From Bacteroidota bacterium (GTDB lineage: Bacteria; Bacteroidota; Bacteroidia; Palsa-965), in contig JACQAM010000023.1 of the NCBI GenBank assembly GCA_016194975.1, positions 186,001-250,000 on the forward strand: a DNA stretch of 64,000 bases. Direction: 5' to 3'. This document shows positions 1 to 8,262 of the stretch, one piece after another (positions within the stretch are counted from its first letter, which is position 1; each line of letters begins with the position of its first letter). Both the position numbers and the translations under genes were made by a program. Below the pieces are notes generated by a model. It searched no databases, had not been told where the DNA came from, and was given only the letters and a program-made list of their open reading frames with translations.

Positions 1-88
1 CTGCGAAAGATTTTTTTATGGCACGGCTGAGCGCCGCAGCTTTTATGATCTGCGGCCTTGCACCAATGACAGTGAGAAGATGAAACAT
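1..88 (-). CDS. wecB: UDP-N-acetylglucosamine 2-epimerase, N-terminal fragment (cut by window edge)
   Basis: Only the first 29 codons lie in the window. They read MFHLLTVIGARPQIIKAAAL and then a basic stretch, which is the typical N-terminus of non-hydrolysing UDP-GlcNAc 2-epimerases (WecB family), with the GARPQ-IKAA pattern of the first Rossmann strand and helix. The family makes UDP-ManNAc for surface polysaccharide. The start lies 10 bp after the radC stop on the same strand, so the two may be co-transcribed. The rest of the gene is outside the window, so the assignment rests on this N-terminus alone. Confidence 0.75.
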   Translation of the reverse strand, partial: MFHLLTVIGARPQIIKAAALSRAIKKSFA

Positions 89-98
89 AATGCGGAGT

Positions 99-794
99 TC
101 AGAGAAGTCCTTCGTCTGCAAAGCTAAAATATGTATTGGCACCCACGATAATATGATCGATCAGCGAGATGTCGAGCAATAACGCTCCTTCCTTCAGTTT
201 TCGTGTGAGGCGAATATCATTTTCACTGGGCTTTACTTCTCCCGATGGATGATTATGGCAAATGACAATGGAATTTGCGCCAAGTGCAACCGCCGAACGG
301 AAAACCATTCTCGGATCAACCACAGTTGCATTCATTCCGCCTTTGCTTACCTGTTCTTTCCGGAGCACTTTATTTGATCGCGTCAATAGCAATACCCAGA
401 ATTCTTCGTGAACAAGATCTTCCATATCGCGGCGGAAAAACTGGTAAGCATCGCCGCTCCTGGTTACCTGCAACACTTCATTCGACTGGCAATTACTTCT
501 GCGCCGGCCGAGTTCGAGTGCGGCAATCACATTCACGGCCTTCGCCTCTCCTACTCCATTGTACTGTTGCAACTCGGCAAAAGCCATTGTCCCTATCCTG
601 TTCAGATCATTTCCTGAATCGGCAAGGATGCGTTTCGCGAGATCTACTGCCGTTTCTTTCCGGTTTCCTGATCCGAGAATAATAGCAAGTAATTCAGCAT
701 CGCTCAATGAATGTTTTCCTTTGAGCATCATTTTTTCACGCGGGCGATCGTCTTCGGCCCAGCTGGTGATCGGTAATTTTTCTGTTTCGTACAT
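99..794 (-). CDS. radC: RadC family JAB-domain protein
   Basis: 231 aa, full family length. An N-terminal helix-hairpin-helix-like part (about residues 20-90, with the GVGEAKA segment) precedes a JAB/MPN domain. The JAMM metal motif HNHPSGEVKPSEND is at residues 180-193, with both His, Ser and Asp present. The family was named for a DNA-repair mutant, but its true role is unsettled; a metal-dependent hydrolase fold is established. The end has the usual DHIIVG and Y-SF--EG-L pattern. It sits between rpsT (separated by a terminator) and a WecB-like gene. Confidence 0.93.
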   Translation of the reverse strand: MYETEKLPITSWAEDDRPREKMMLKGKHSLSDAELLAIILGSGNRKETAVDLAKRILADSGNDLNRIGTMAFAELQQYNGVGEAKAVNVIAALELGRRRSNCQSNEVLQVTRSGDAYQFFRRDMEDLVHEEFWVLLLTRSNKVLRKEQVSKGGMNATVVDPRMVFRSAVALGANSIVICHNHPSGEVKPSENDIRLTRKLKEGALLLDISLIDHIIVGANTYFSFADEGLL

Positions 795-867
795 ATGCGT
801 AAATAAATTGGTGAACTATAAATTAAATTCTGATCCTAAAAAGTTTTAAAGCACTGCGCTGACCACC

Positions 868-903
868 AAAAAAAAACATCGCTTTTTTATGGCGATGCTT
901 TTT
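868..903 (-). terminator. Rho-independent terminator of rpsT
   Basis: CATCGC (877-882) pairs with GCGATG (892-897) around a short A/T loop. A run of A at 868-876 becomes a U-tract on the minus strand, just downstream of the rpsT stop. The plus strand also has a short T-run after the stem, so it may work in both directions. Confidence 0.8.
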
Positions 904-924
904 CAGTAAGGTAATTCGGTGGAC

Positions 925-1182
925 TTATTTTCCGAGTGAAGCTACATGTCTCGTTAATTTTGATTTGATGTTGGCTGCCTTGTTCTTGTGAATGATGTTC
1001 TTCTTCGCAAGTTTATCAAGCATGGAAACGATGCCTGAAAGTTTTTTCTCCGCCGCCTTTTTATCTTTTTCTTCGCGGATATTTTTCAATGCAGTGCGTG
1101 TCGATTTTGCCTGGTATCGATTTACGAGGCGCTTTGCATTATTCGAGCGGATACGTTTTACTGATGATTTGTGATTTGCCAT
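925..1182 (-). CDS. rpsT: 30S ribosomal protein S20
   Basis: 85 aa, very basic. It opens with MANHKSSVKRIRSNNAKRL, the hallmark of bacterial S20, and ends with the SKLTRHVASL helix that binds 16S rRNA in the small subunit. It is monocistronic: its own -7/-33 promoter lies upstream (1209-1238) and a hairpin terminator downstream (868-903). Length and composition are normal for the family. Confidence 0.97.
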   Translation of the reverse strand: MANHKSSVKRIRSNNAKRLVNRYQAKSTRTALKNIREEKDKKAAEKKLSGIVSMLDKLAKKNIIHKNKAANIKSKLTRHVASLGK

Positions 1183-1208
1183 CTCTCTATTGTTTATTTT
1201 TAAGGACG

Positions 1209-1238
1209 CAAATATATGCCTTTTTCACTTTCTACCAA
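1209..1238 (-). promoter_or_regulatory. Bacteroidota-type promoter of rpsT
   Basis: On the minus strand a TATATTTG box (1209-1216) matches the TAnnTTTG -7 consensus, and TTGG (1235-1238) lies 18 nt further upstream as a -33 element. It overlaps the longest open frame of mnmH, which supports the later mnmH start at 1249. Confidence 0.6.
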
Positions 1239-1248
1239 CAGTGGAAAC

Positions 1249-2283
1249 ATGCCAAAACCATTATTCATAGCTGATTTCCTCTCTAAAACTCCCGAAATTC
1301 CGGTGGTTGACGTGCGTTCTCCTGCGGAATTTGGGTCGGGGCATATTCCGGGCGCTTTCAATATTCCACTTTTCTCGAATGAAGAAAGAGCCGAGATCGG
1401 AACTATCTACAAGAAAAAAGGTCGGAAAAATGCGGTACTTCGCGGACTGGAAATTGTGGGGCCAAAAATGTCCCGGCTTGTTCAGGAAGCTTTAAAAATT
1501 GCGAAAGAAGAAAAATTATTGGTTCATTGCTGGCGTGGTGGAATGCGCAGCGCTTCGATGGCGTGGCTGTTTGAGTCGGCGGGAATACAATGCGAAACAC
1601 TCATTGGCGGATATAAATCTTTCCGCCGGCACGTGCTGGAAAGTTTTAATGTACCACTGAAACTACTCGTCATTGGCGGAGAAACAGGTTCTGGTAAAAC
1701 GGAAATTCTTCATCAACTTAAAAATGCAGGCGAACAGATACTTGATCTCGAAGCAATGGCTCATCACCGCGGATCTTCATACGGCGCAATTGGCCAGTTG
1801 CCGCAGCCAACCAGTGAACAATTTGAAAATGATCTTTTCATTGTCCTTCAAAAACTTGATTTAAATAAAAATATCTGGATGGAAGATGAATCGCGGAACA
1901 TAGGGCGCGTTTCTATTCCCAAAGCAATATGGGATCAGAAAATAACTGCACCTTGTTACCGGTTGAAAATTCCATTCGAGATACGCGTTCAGCGATTGGT
2001 GAAAGATTACGGGAACTATCCGAAAGAAATTTTGCATGAAGCCACCGCACGCATACGCAAACGCCTGGGCGGGCTCGCAACGCAGCAGGCGCTCGACGCG
2101 CTGGAGAATGGCGATCTTGCAGAAACGGTTCGGATTACATTGCGTTATTACGACAAGGCGTATGATTTTCCGCAGAGTGAAAGGAAATATGAAGGAGTGC
2201 GATTTGTAGAGTGTGAAAATGGTGACACGAAAAAAAATGCTGAGCTGGTGCTGGAATGTTCAAGATCGGAATTGATTGTATGA
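1249..2283 (+). CDS. mnmH: tRNA 2-selenouridine synthase (rhodanese + P-loop)
   Basis: 344 aa from the chosen start (MPKPLFIADF). An N-terminal rhodanese domain carries the catalytic loop HCWRGGMRS with Cys94. A P-loop domain follows, with GETGSGKT at about 144-151. This domain order is diagnostic of MnmH/SelU, which swaps sulfur for selenium at the wobble uridine of tRNAs for Lys, Glu and Gln, using selenophosphate. The producer of selenophosphate, selD, lies 3.7 kb downstream on the same strand. An in-frame ATG at 1216 is less likely because it falls inside the rpsT promoter. The stop overlaps the next ATG (ATGA). Confidence 0.93.
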   Translation: MPKPLFIADFLSKTPEIPVVDVRSPAEFGSGHIPGAFNIPLFSNEERAEIGTIYKKKGRKNAVLRGLEIVGPKMSRLVQEALKIAKEEKLLVHCWRGGMRSASMAWLFESAGIQCETLIGGYKSFRRHVLESFNVPLKLLVIGGETGSGKTEILHQLKNAGEQILDLEAMAHHRGSSYGAIGQLPQPTSEQFENDLFIVLQKLDLNKNIWMEDESRNIGRVSIPKAIWDQKITAPCYRLKIPFEIRVQRLVKDYGNYPKEILHEATARIRKRLGGLATQQALDALENGDLAETVRITLRYYDKAYDFPQSERKYEGVRFVECENGDTKKNAELVLECSRSELIV

Positions 2284-5200
2284 AAATATTCAAAATCTAT
2301 AACAGCATTTATTTCTTCGGGATGAAATTGTCCGCTGTCATCATTATTTTTCCTATGCTCCTTTTTCCGGGAACGTTTTACGCCCAGGAACCCGAACTCA
2401 TTTTACCGATCGGACATACTCAGGATATTTATTCAACGCAGCAGATTGATTCCGGAAAATACATCATCACCATTGCTTACGACAATACGGTAAAGCTCTG
2501 GGATGCAGCATCAGGTCACTTGTTGCATACTTTTCAAGGACTTGTTCAGTCACCGGAACATGTCCAAAACACCGGAAATACGACCCAGGTAACCACAGAT
2601 GGTAAATTTCTTTTCGCCCTGACAGCAGACGGATATGTCAAAAAGTGGGAACTGCCTTCGGCAAAACCTGTCTTCTCAATACGCGCTTCTGGAATATTAG
2701 TTGAATATAGTAGCGACGGAAAATATTTCCTGGTGACGAAATGCGGCAATAATAATGAAACAGATGCTGAAGTAAGGGATGCTTCTGATGGAAAACTGAT
2801 TTACACATTCAGAAAAAAGAAGCAAGAGTGGTTTGCCGATAGGGATTTTCAGTTTTCTCCTGCGGGAAATTATATTCTCATCAGTAGGGATAGTTCTCTT
2901 TTTCTTCACCAGTCTTCCAATGGAAAATTAGTAATGCAGTTGGAGCAGATACCAGACTTCGCTTCCTTTTCATTCAGTCCCGACGGAAAATATCTTGCGA
3001 TTTTTCCGCAGAATTCAAACCTTCTTCGGCTCTGGAAGATGAGCGACGGCACCGTTGGCAAAATGGCCGTTTCTGGTAAAATCGAATTCAGCCCCGACAG
3101 TAAATACATTCTTTCCACCGACAGAAAAAAACTTTATCTCATCAATGTTTCAAGCGGAGAATCTGTTACACTATCCAATGGAGAGATTAGCCAAAGTATG
3201 CTCGGCCATTTCAGTGATGACGGAAAATATATTTTCCTCACAAGAAATGAGTACTTCGATTTTGGGAATAGATCCGATTCGATAACCACGGTATGGGAAA
3301 CAGAAAATCACCGGTTATTATTTTCATTGAATGGAGGCGGATACACTATAAACTCAGTTGTTTTCAGCCCGGATAATAAATATATCGCAAGTGTTTCAGA
3401 AAAAACTCGGATTTGGGAAACTTCATCCGGAAATCCGGTACGATCCTTTGAAGGCAGGCAACTACTATTCAGCGCCGACAGTAAAAGCATTTCCATTATT
3501 GAAAAAAACGGCATCAGTATTTTCAACATCGGATCCGGAGAACTGTTTTCCCGCTTACAGGGGCATAGTAAAAGCATTACAAAGGCAGTTTTCAGCAATG
3601 ATAGCAGCTGGCTCATTACACTTTCAAATGAAAACATTGCGAAACTCTGGAATCTCAGTAAAGGCAGAATCGAAAAAACTTTTGAAGAGAAATCGATCAT
3701 AAAAGATGTTGCTTTTTCAGCTGGTGGTGAAAATATTCTCCTTCTTTCAAAGGAGGGAATTGCCCGTGTAATGAGCATCAGTACTGGGGAAGAGATTTTT
3801 ACATTGGCAAAAAAAGGAATCAATTCCGCAGGATTCAGTCCTGATGGGCAAAGAATAATTACTACTTCAGACTCTTCCCTTTGCACTTGGAATGCCGAAA
3901 CAGGAAAATTACTGTTGACGATCAAAGAGCGCTACCCCGTAAGCGAAGCCTCGATGAGTTCGGATGGAAATTTTGCTTATTATATTTTCGGAGGATCTGC
4001 TTTAGCTGTTATCAATTTTACGAATGGTGCAATATGGCGCGATTACTTCAATGAAGAAGAGATATCGGAGGCGGAATTCAGCGCCGATAGCAGGAGTATT
4101 TATGTACTGGGAGAAAATGGGACTTCGAAGTTGTATAATAACACAACTGGTGAAATCACCCGTCAGTTAAGCGAAAGATCTGAATCGGAACATGCCATTT
4201 CCTATATGGGCGGATACTATTATGAAAACTTATGGCAACCGGGTTTTCGTCATTTCAGCCCGGATGGAAAATATCTTGCGACAAGAACTTATTTTGATTA
4301 TTTCCTCGTGGTGAGGAAAACAGATAATCTGTCTATTACCGACACCGTTCATCTGAACGAAGGCCTTATCAATGATGCCGCGTTCATTTCGGAAACGGAT
4401 GAACTGATAACCGGTTCGGGCGATGACACGATCAGGATCTGGAATAAAGGAAAAAAAGGATTCAAAGTAACCGGAAAATTTTCCGGAAATGGTTTTATAA
4501 TTTCTCCGGGAGGGAAATGGTTGTTGATCATCAATAATTCGCAATTGGTTTTTTATGATTTAAATTCAAGACAGTTACAATTCAATATTCTTCCTGTTGA
4601 TGAGAGCGGTTATTTTACCCAGCTTCGCGGCCAACCTTATTATTCCGCTTCAAAAAATGCTGCAGAAGAACTGAGCTTTCGACTGGGTGAACATTTTTTT
4701 TCCTTCGAACAGTTTGACCTTCGTTTGAATCGGCCCGATATTATACTGGAAGGAATTGATAAAAGAGATACCTCCCTGATCAGCGCATATCATAGGGCGT
4801 ATTTAAAGCGGCTGCGAAAACTCGGCATTGATACAACTTCTTTCTCCGCCCGGTTGAGTATTCCGGAAAGCACTGTTACTTCCGATGCGGATTATGATCA
4901 ACGACGGGAAAAAGTAAAAATCAGAATCCGGGCTTCAGACATCAATTATAACATTGACCGGTTCAATGTATGGGTGAATGACTGTCCGCTATGGGGTCAG
5001 AAAGGAATAAATCTCAGAAATCGCAACCGGAACAACCTGGATACGACTATAGAAATTACACTGAGCGATGGCAGCAACAGAATTGAGGCATCAATAATGA
5101 ATATCAATGGTGTGGAAAGTTACAGAAGTCCTCTGTACCTGAATTATTTTCCGCTAAAGGCATCTCCTTCGAATACTTTTTTTATCGGCATTGGAATTGA

Positions 5201-5972
5201 TCAGTTTGTCGATTCGGAATATAATCTCACTTGGTCTTCAAAGGACATTCGTGATATGTGCGGCGGATTGAAAAAAAAATATGGCAATAATTTAATCTCA
5301 GATACACTTTTCAATAAGCAGGTAACCCTAGAAAATGTTTGTGCCCTGAAAAAAATATTATTGAACACAACCGTCAACGACCGTGTGATCATCGCTTACT
5401 CGGGACATGGTTTACTCAACAGCAATTTTGATTATTTCCTTTCAACTTACAATGTAAATTTCAATAAACCGGAAGATGGCGGATTACCATACGAGGAACT
5501 GGAGAATTTACTGGACAGCATTCCTGCACGAATGAAACTGCTTATGATCGATGCCTGTCATAGCGGCGAAGTGGATAAAGAAGAAGTTGAGCGTATTGAT
5601 TTAATTGCCCGGGATTCCACGCTTCGCCTGTTTGTATCAAAAGGTGTTCATGTTACAAATAATGAATCCTCCTCCGATTTTTACAGGGAAAATACTTTTG
5701 ACCTTATGAACGATCTTTTCGTTAATGTTAGCCGGGGCACAGGCGCAACTGTAATTGCGGCATCTTCAGGAACTCAATTTGCACTTGAAAACAATGATAT
5801 TGAAAACGGTGTATTTACATTTTGCTTCCTTCAGCTTTTGGATTCCCGGGGATCCTGTTCTGTCAGCAATTTGAAAAACAACATCAGCAATGAGGTTGAG
5901 CGCCGTACCAAAGGCATGCAAAAACCTACATCAAGAAGTGAAACAATTGATTTTGACTGGAAAGTCTGGTGA
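2280..5972 (+). CDS. Exported WD40-repeat protein with C-terminal caspase-like (C14) domain
   Basis: About 1230 aa. A signal peptide (hydrophobic core SAVIIIFPMLLFPG, then YAQ) is followed by more than ten degenerate WD40 blades, marked by repeated FSPDGKY and LWD/LWN words, over roughly residues 30-800. The C-terminal 300 residues form a caspase/peptidase C14 domain. Its His is in the SGHG motif (codon 5406-5408) and its Cys in DACHSG (codon 5556-5558), both intact. The chosen ATG overlaps the mnmH stop; an ATG at 2322 (MKLSAV) would give a shorter, equally good signal peptide. WD40-caspase fusions occur widely in Bacteroidota; the substrate is unknown. The gene is placed between two selenium genes. 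Confidence 0.85.
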   Translation: MKIFKIYNSIYFFGMKLSAVIIIFPMLLFPGTFYAQEPELILPIGHTQDIYSTQQIDSGKYIITIAYDNTVKLWDAASGHLLHTFQGLVQSPEHVQNTGNTTQVTTDGKFLFALTADGYVKKWELPSAKPVFSIRASGILVEYSSDGKYFLVTKCGNNNETDAEVRDASDGKLIYTFRKKKQEWFADRDFQFSPAGNYILISRDSSLFLHQSSNGKLVMQLEQIPDFASFSFSPDGKYLAIFPQNSNLLRLWKMSDGTVGKMAVSGKIEFSPDSKYILSTDRKKLYLINVSSGESVTLSNGEISQSMLGHFSDDGKYIFLTRNEYFDFGNRSDSITTVWETENHRLLFSLNGGGYTINSVVFSPDNKYIASVSEKTRIWETSSGNPVRSFEGRQLLFSADSKSISIIEKNGISIFNIGSGELFSRLQGHSKSITKAVFSNDSSWLITLSNENIAKLWNLSKGRIEKTFEEKSIIKDVAFSAGGENILLLSKEGIARVMSISTGEEIFTLAKKGINSAGFSPDGQRIITTSDSSLCTWNAETGKLLLTIKERYPVSEASMSSDGNFAYYIFGGSALAVINFTNGAIWRDYFNEEEISEAEFSADSRSIYVLGENGTSKLYNNTTGEITRQLSERSESEHAISYMGGYYYENLWQPGFRHFSPDGKYLATRTYFDYFLVVRKTDNLSITDTVHLNEGLINDAAFISETDELITGSGDDTIRIWNKGKKGFKVTGKFSGNGFIISPGGKWLLIINNSQLVFYDLNSRQLQFNILPVDESGYFTQLRGQPYYSASKNAAEELSFRLGEHFFSFEQFDLRLNRPDIILEGIDKRDTSLISAYHRAYLKRLRKLGIDTTSFSARLSIPESTVTSDADYDQRREKVKIRIRASDINYNIDRFNVWVNDCPLWGQKGINLRNRNRNNLDTTIEITLSDGSNRIEASIMNINGVESYRSPLYLNYFPLKASPSNTFFIGIGIDQFVDSEYNLTWSSKDIRDMCGGLKKKYGNNLISDTLFNKQVTLENVCALKKILLNTTVNDRVIIAYSGHGLLNSNFDYFLSTYNVNFNKPEDGGLPYEELENLLDSIPARMKLLMIDACHSGEVDKEEVERIDLIARDSTLRLFVSKGVHVTNNESSSDFYRENTFDLMNDLFVNVSRGTGATVIAASSGTQFALENNDIENGVFTFCFLQLLDSRGSCSVSNLKNNISNEVERRTKGMQKPTSRSETIDFDWKVW

Positions 5973-6000
5973 AATTTTGGATGTAATACTCGGTTGACAT

Positions 6001-7029
6001 ATGACAGAAATAAAACTCACTCAATTCTCCCATGGCGCAGGATGCGGTTGCAAAATATCGCCTGCCGTGCTCGATTCCATTCTGAAATTTTCGCCCGCGT
6101 CTGCATACGACGCACGCCTGCTCGTGGGGCACGATAAAAAAGATGACGCCGCAGTTTATGATATGGGAAATGGGCGCGCAATAATTTCCACCACAGATTT
6201 TTTCATGCCCATTGTGGACGATGCATTTGATTTCGGAAGAATTGCTTCAGTGAATGCATTGAGCGATGTGTACGCGATGGGAGGAAAACCTTTGCTCGCC
6301 ATTGCTGTTCTCGGGTGGCCCGTTGAAAAAATAAAACCGGAAGTTGCAGGAAAAGTTCTGGAAGGTGCAAGAAAAATTTGCGCAGATGCAGGAATTTCAT
6401 TGGCTGGAGGACACAGCATCGATAGCCCGGAACCTTTTTTTGGTCTTGCAGTTACGGGCGAAGTAGAAATAAAAAATTTAAAACAGAATTCAACTGCCAC
6501 AGAAGGTTGTTCTCTTTTCCTGACAAAACCATTGGGCGTTGGAATTATTTCCACAGCGAATAAACGCGGAATTGTACGCAATGAAGATTATAGTGTCGCA
6601 GTTGAAACCATGCTTCAACTGAATAAATGCGGAGAACATTTCGGAAAACTTTCATACGTGCGCGCGATGACCGACATCACAGGATTCGGATTGCTCGGGC
6701 ATCTCGGTGAAATGGTTGACGGAAGTAATTTGTCGGCAGAGATCGAATCAAAAAAAATTCCGGTGCTGCCGAATATCGGTCATTATGTGAAACAGAATTG
6801 CATGCCCAATGGAACCACGCGGAACTGGAGCAGCTATTACAAAGGCATCGAAGGCGTGACGGACGATTTCGCCATTCTCTGTGATCCGCAAACAAGCGGA
6901 GGATTATTGGTTGCAGTAGAAAGCGGAAAAGAAAATGATTTTATTTCTGAAGCGGAAAAATGCGGATTAAAACTTTCTTCATTCGGGAAACTGGTAAAAA
7001 GAAATGCGATAAGAATCCAGGTGATTTAA
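6001..7029 (+). CDS. selD: Selenide, water dikinase (selenophosphate synthetase)
   Basis: 342 aa. The N-terminus holds SHGAGCGCKISP, where Cys15 and Lys18 correspond to the catalytic Cys17 and Lys20 of the E. coli enzyme. The active site has Cys, not a UGA-coded selenocysteine. The AIR-synthase-like core has TTDFF, NALSDVYAMGG and the C-terminal DPQTSGG motifs. The enzyme makes selenophosphate from selenide and ATP, which MnmH (1249-2283) uses. No selA, selB or tRNA-Sec is visible here, so use for tRNA modification alone is plausible but not shown. It starts 28 bp after the caspase gene. Confidence 0.96.
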   Translation: MTEIKLTQFSHGAGCGCKISPAVLDSILKFSPASAYDARLLVGHDKKDDAAVYDMGNGRAIISTTDFFMPIVDDAFDFGRIASVNALSDVYAMGGKPLLAIAVLGWPVEKIKPEVAGKVLEGARKICADAGISLAGGHSIDSPEPFFGLAVTGEVEIKNLKQNSTATEGCSLFLTKPLGVGIISTANKRGIVRNEDYSVAVETMLQLNKCGEHFGKLSYVRAMTDITGFGLLGHLGEMVDGSNLSAEIESKKIPVLPNIGHYVKQNCMPNGTTRNWSSYYKGIEGVTDDFAILCDPQTSGGLLVAVESGKENDFISEAEKCGLKLSSFGKLVKRNAIRIQVI

Positions 7030-7147
7030 TTACCAGCGGCCTTTTCGCCGCGGAGACGCAAAGGTTACGCAGAGATTTTGTAATTCATCCGTAGTTCGTA
7101 GATTCGTAAAAATTAGTATTTCGTACAACCGGTAATCCTCCCCCTCC

Positions 7148-7900
7148 ATGATAAATGCAGTAATCGTTGATGACTCTCCCGAAGCGCGTACCAGTTTGCG
7201 CGAAGATCTCAAACGCTGGTGTGCTGATGTTACGCTCATCGGTGAGGCCGACAGTATGAAAAGCGGGCTGGCAATATTGAAAGAAAAAAATCCGGATGTT
7301 GTTTTTCTCGATATTCAGCTCGGCGATGGTGATGGATTTTCCTTGCTCGAACAATTGGGCGAAACGCAAACACGCGTCATCTTCACAACCGGTATGGATA
7401 ATTTCGGGATACGCGCCATCAAATTTTCTGCACTCGATTATTTATTGAAACCGGTCGATCCGGATGAATTGATGAAGGCAGTTGAAAAAGCAAAAGAAGA
7501 TCAGCAGAAACAGAATATTTCTGTCAACCTGAAATTGCTTGCCGAACAAATGAAACCATCTGCTCCTTCATCGCTCAGGCGGCTTGCACTCAACAGCGCC
7601 GACAAAGTGCAGGTGGTGAATATTTCCGACATCATCCGCTGTGAATCAGAAAGAAATTACACCACATTTTTTCTCAAAGACAAAAAACAGATCGTGGTCA
7701 CAAAAACACTCAAGGAATATGAAGATATGCTGGAACCGAACGGCTTTGTAAGAATTCATCATTCCCATCTCATCAATCTCGAACACCTGAAAGAATTCAT
7801 CAAGCACGATGGCGGTTACGCGCTCATGGACGATGGCGCACATGTGCCCGTGAGTGTGCGCAAGCGCGAGGATCTGCTGCGCGCGCTGGGACTTTCCTGA
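7148..7900 (+). CDS. LytTR-family response regulator
   Basis: 250 aa. The receiver domain (1-120) has the acidic pair Asp8/Asp9, phospho-acceptor Asp55 in VFLDIQLG, and the conserved Lys in LLKPVD. A LytTR DNA-binding domain follows (about 145-250) with IRCESERNYT and the FVRIHHSHLINL motif typical of Bacteroidota LytTR proteins. These are usually paired with a 7TM or TPR histidine kinase, but no kinase lies nearby, so this one is orphan in the window. The upstream gap (7030-7147) carries simple direct repeats and no clear promoter. Confidence 0.93.
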   Translation: MINAVIVDDSPEARTSLREDLKRWCADVTLIGEADSMKSGLAILKEKNPDVVFLDIQLGDGDGFSLLEQLGETQTRVIFTTGMDNFGIRAIKFSALDYLLKPVDPDELMKAVEKAKEDQQKQNISVNLKLLAEQMKPSAPSSLRRLALNSADKVQVVNISDIIRCESERNYTTFFLKDKKQIVVTKTLKEYEDMLEPNGFVRIHHSHLINLEHLKEFIKHDGGYALMDDGAHVPVSVRKREDLLRALGLS

Positions 7901-7996
7901 AATCACTTCTCCTCTTTTTTTTTACGCCGGAAAGTTTTTCCGCATCACTTGTTTATTCTTCCCTGCATTTTCTTTTGAGTGAAAGTACATTCGTGT

Positions 7997-8161
7997 ATGA
8001 TCATTCGTCTCATCATTTGTTTTTTCGCTGTCATTATTCTGTGGATGATGATCTGTTTCGCATGGATCTTATTGTTCGAATCTCGATCCGATAATTTTTC
8101 CCGCGGAAAAGCTGAGTTGAAAAAAAATGTTTCTATGGAATACGTTACGCGTTTTGGTTGA
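7997..8161 (+). CDS. Possible small membrane protein (unrecognised)
   Basis: 54 codons from the ATG: a hydrophobic segment of about 25 residues (IIRLIICFFAVIILWMMICF) then a polar, basic tail of about 25. A GTG at 7979 would add six residues. It has no recognised family, no convincing ribosome binding site, and could be chance. It is listed because the single-TM plus basic-tail design is common for real small proteins and the stretch otherwise has no gene. Confidence 0.25.
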   Translation: MIIRLIICFFAVIILWMMICFAWILLFESRSDNFSRGKAELKKNVSMEYVTRFG

Positions 8162-8209
8162 TCGAACAGGGATGGTGTTGCTTTTTGTCAGAAAAGAACG
8201 GTAACGAAA

Positions 8210-8250
8210 GAGGTGCGGCTCCCGGAAGAGAACCGCACCTCGACAATTTT
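8210..8250. terminator. Hairpin between the LytTR region and the large Ig-repeat gene
   Basis: GAGGTGCGG (8210-8218) pairs perfectly with CCGCACCTC (8233-8241) around a 14-nt loop. It lies 13 nt past the stop of the minus-strand gene and is followed by TCTTTCGTT on that strand and by a T-rich run on the plus strand. It probably ends the large minus-strand transcript. Confidence 0.6.
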
Positions 8251-8262
8251 TATTTTTCAGAA

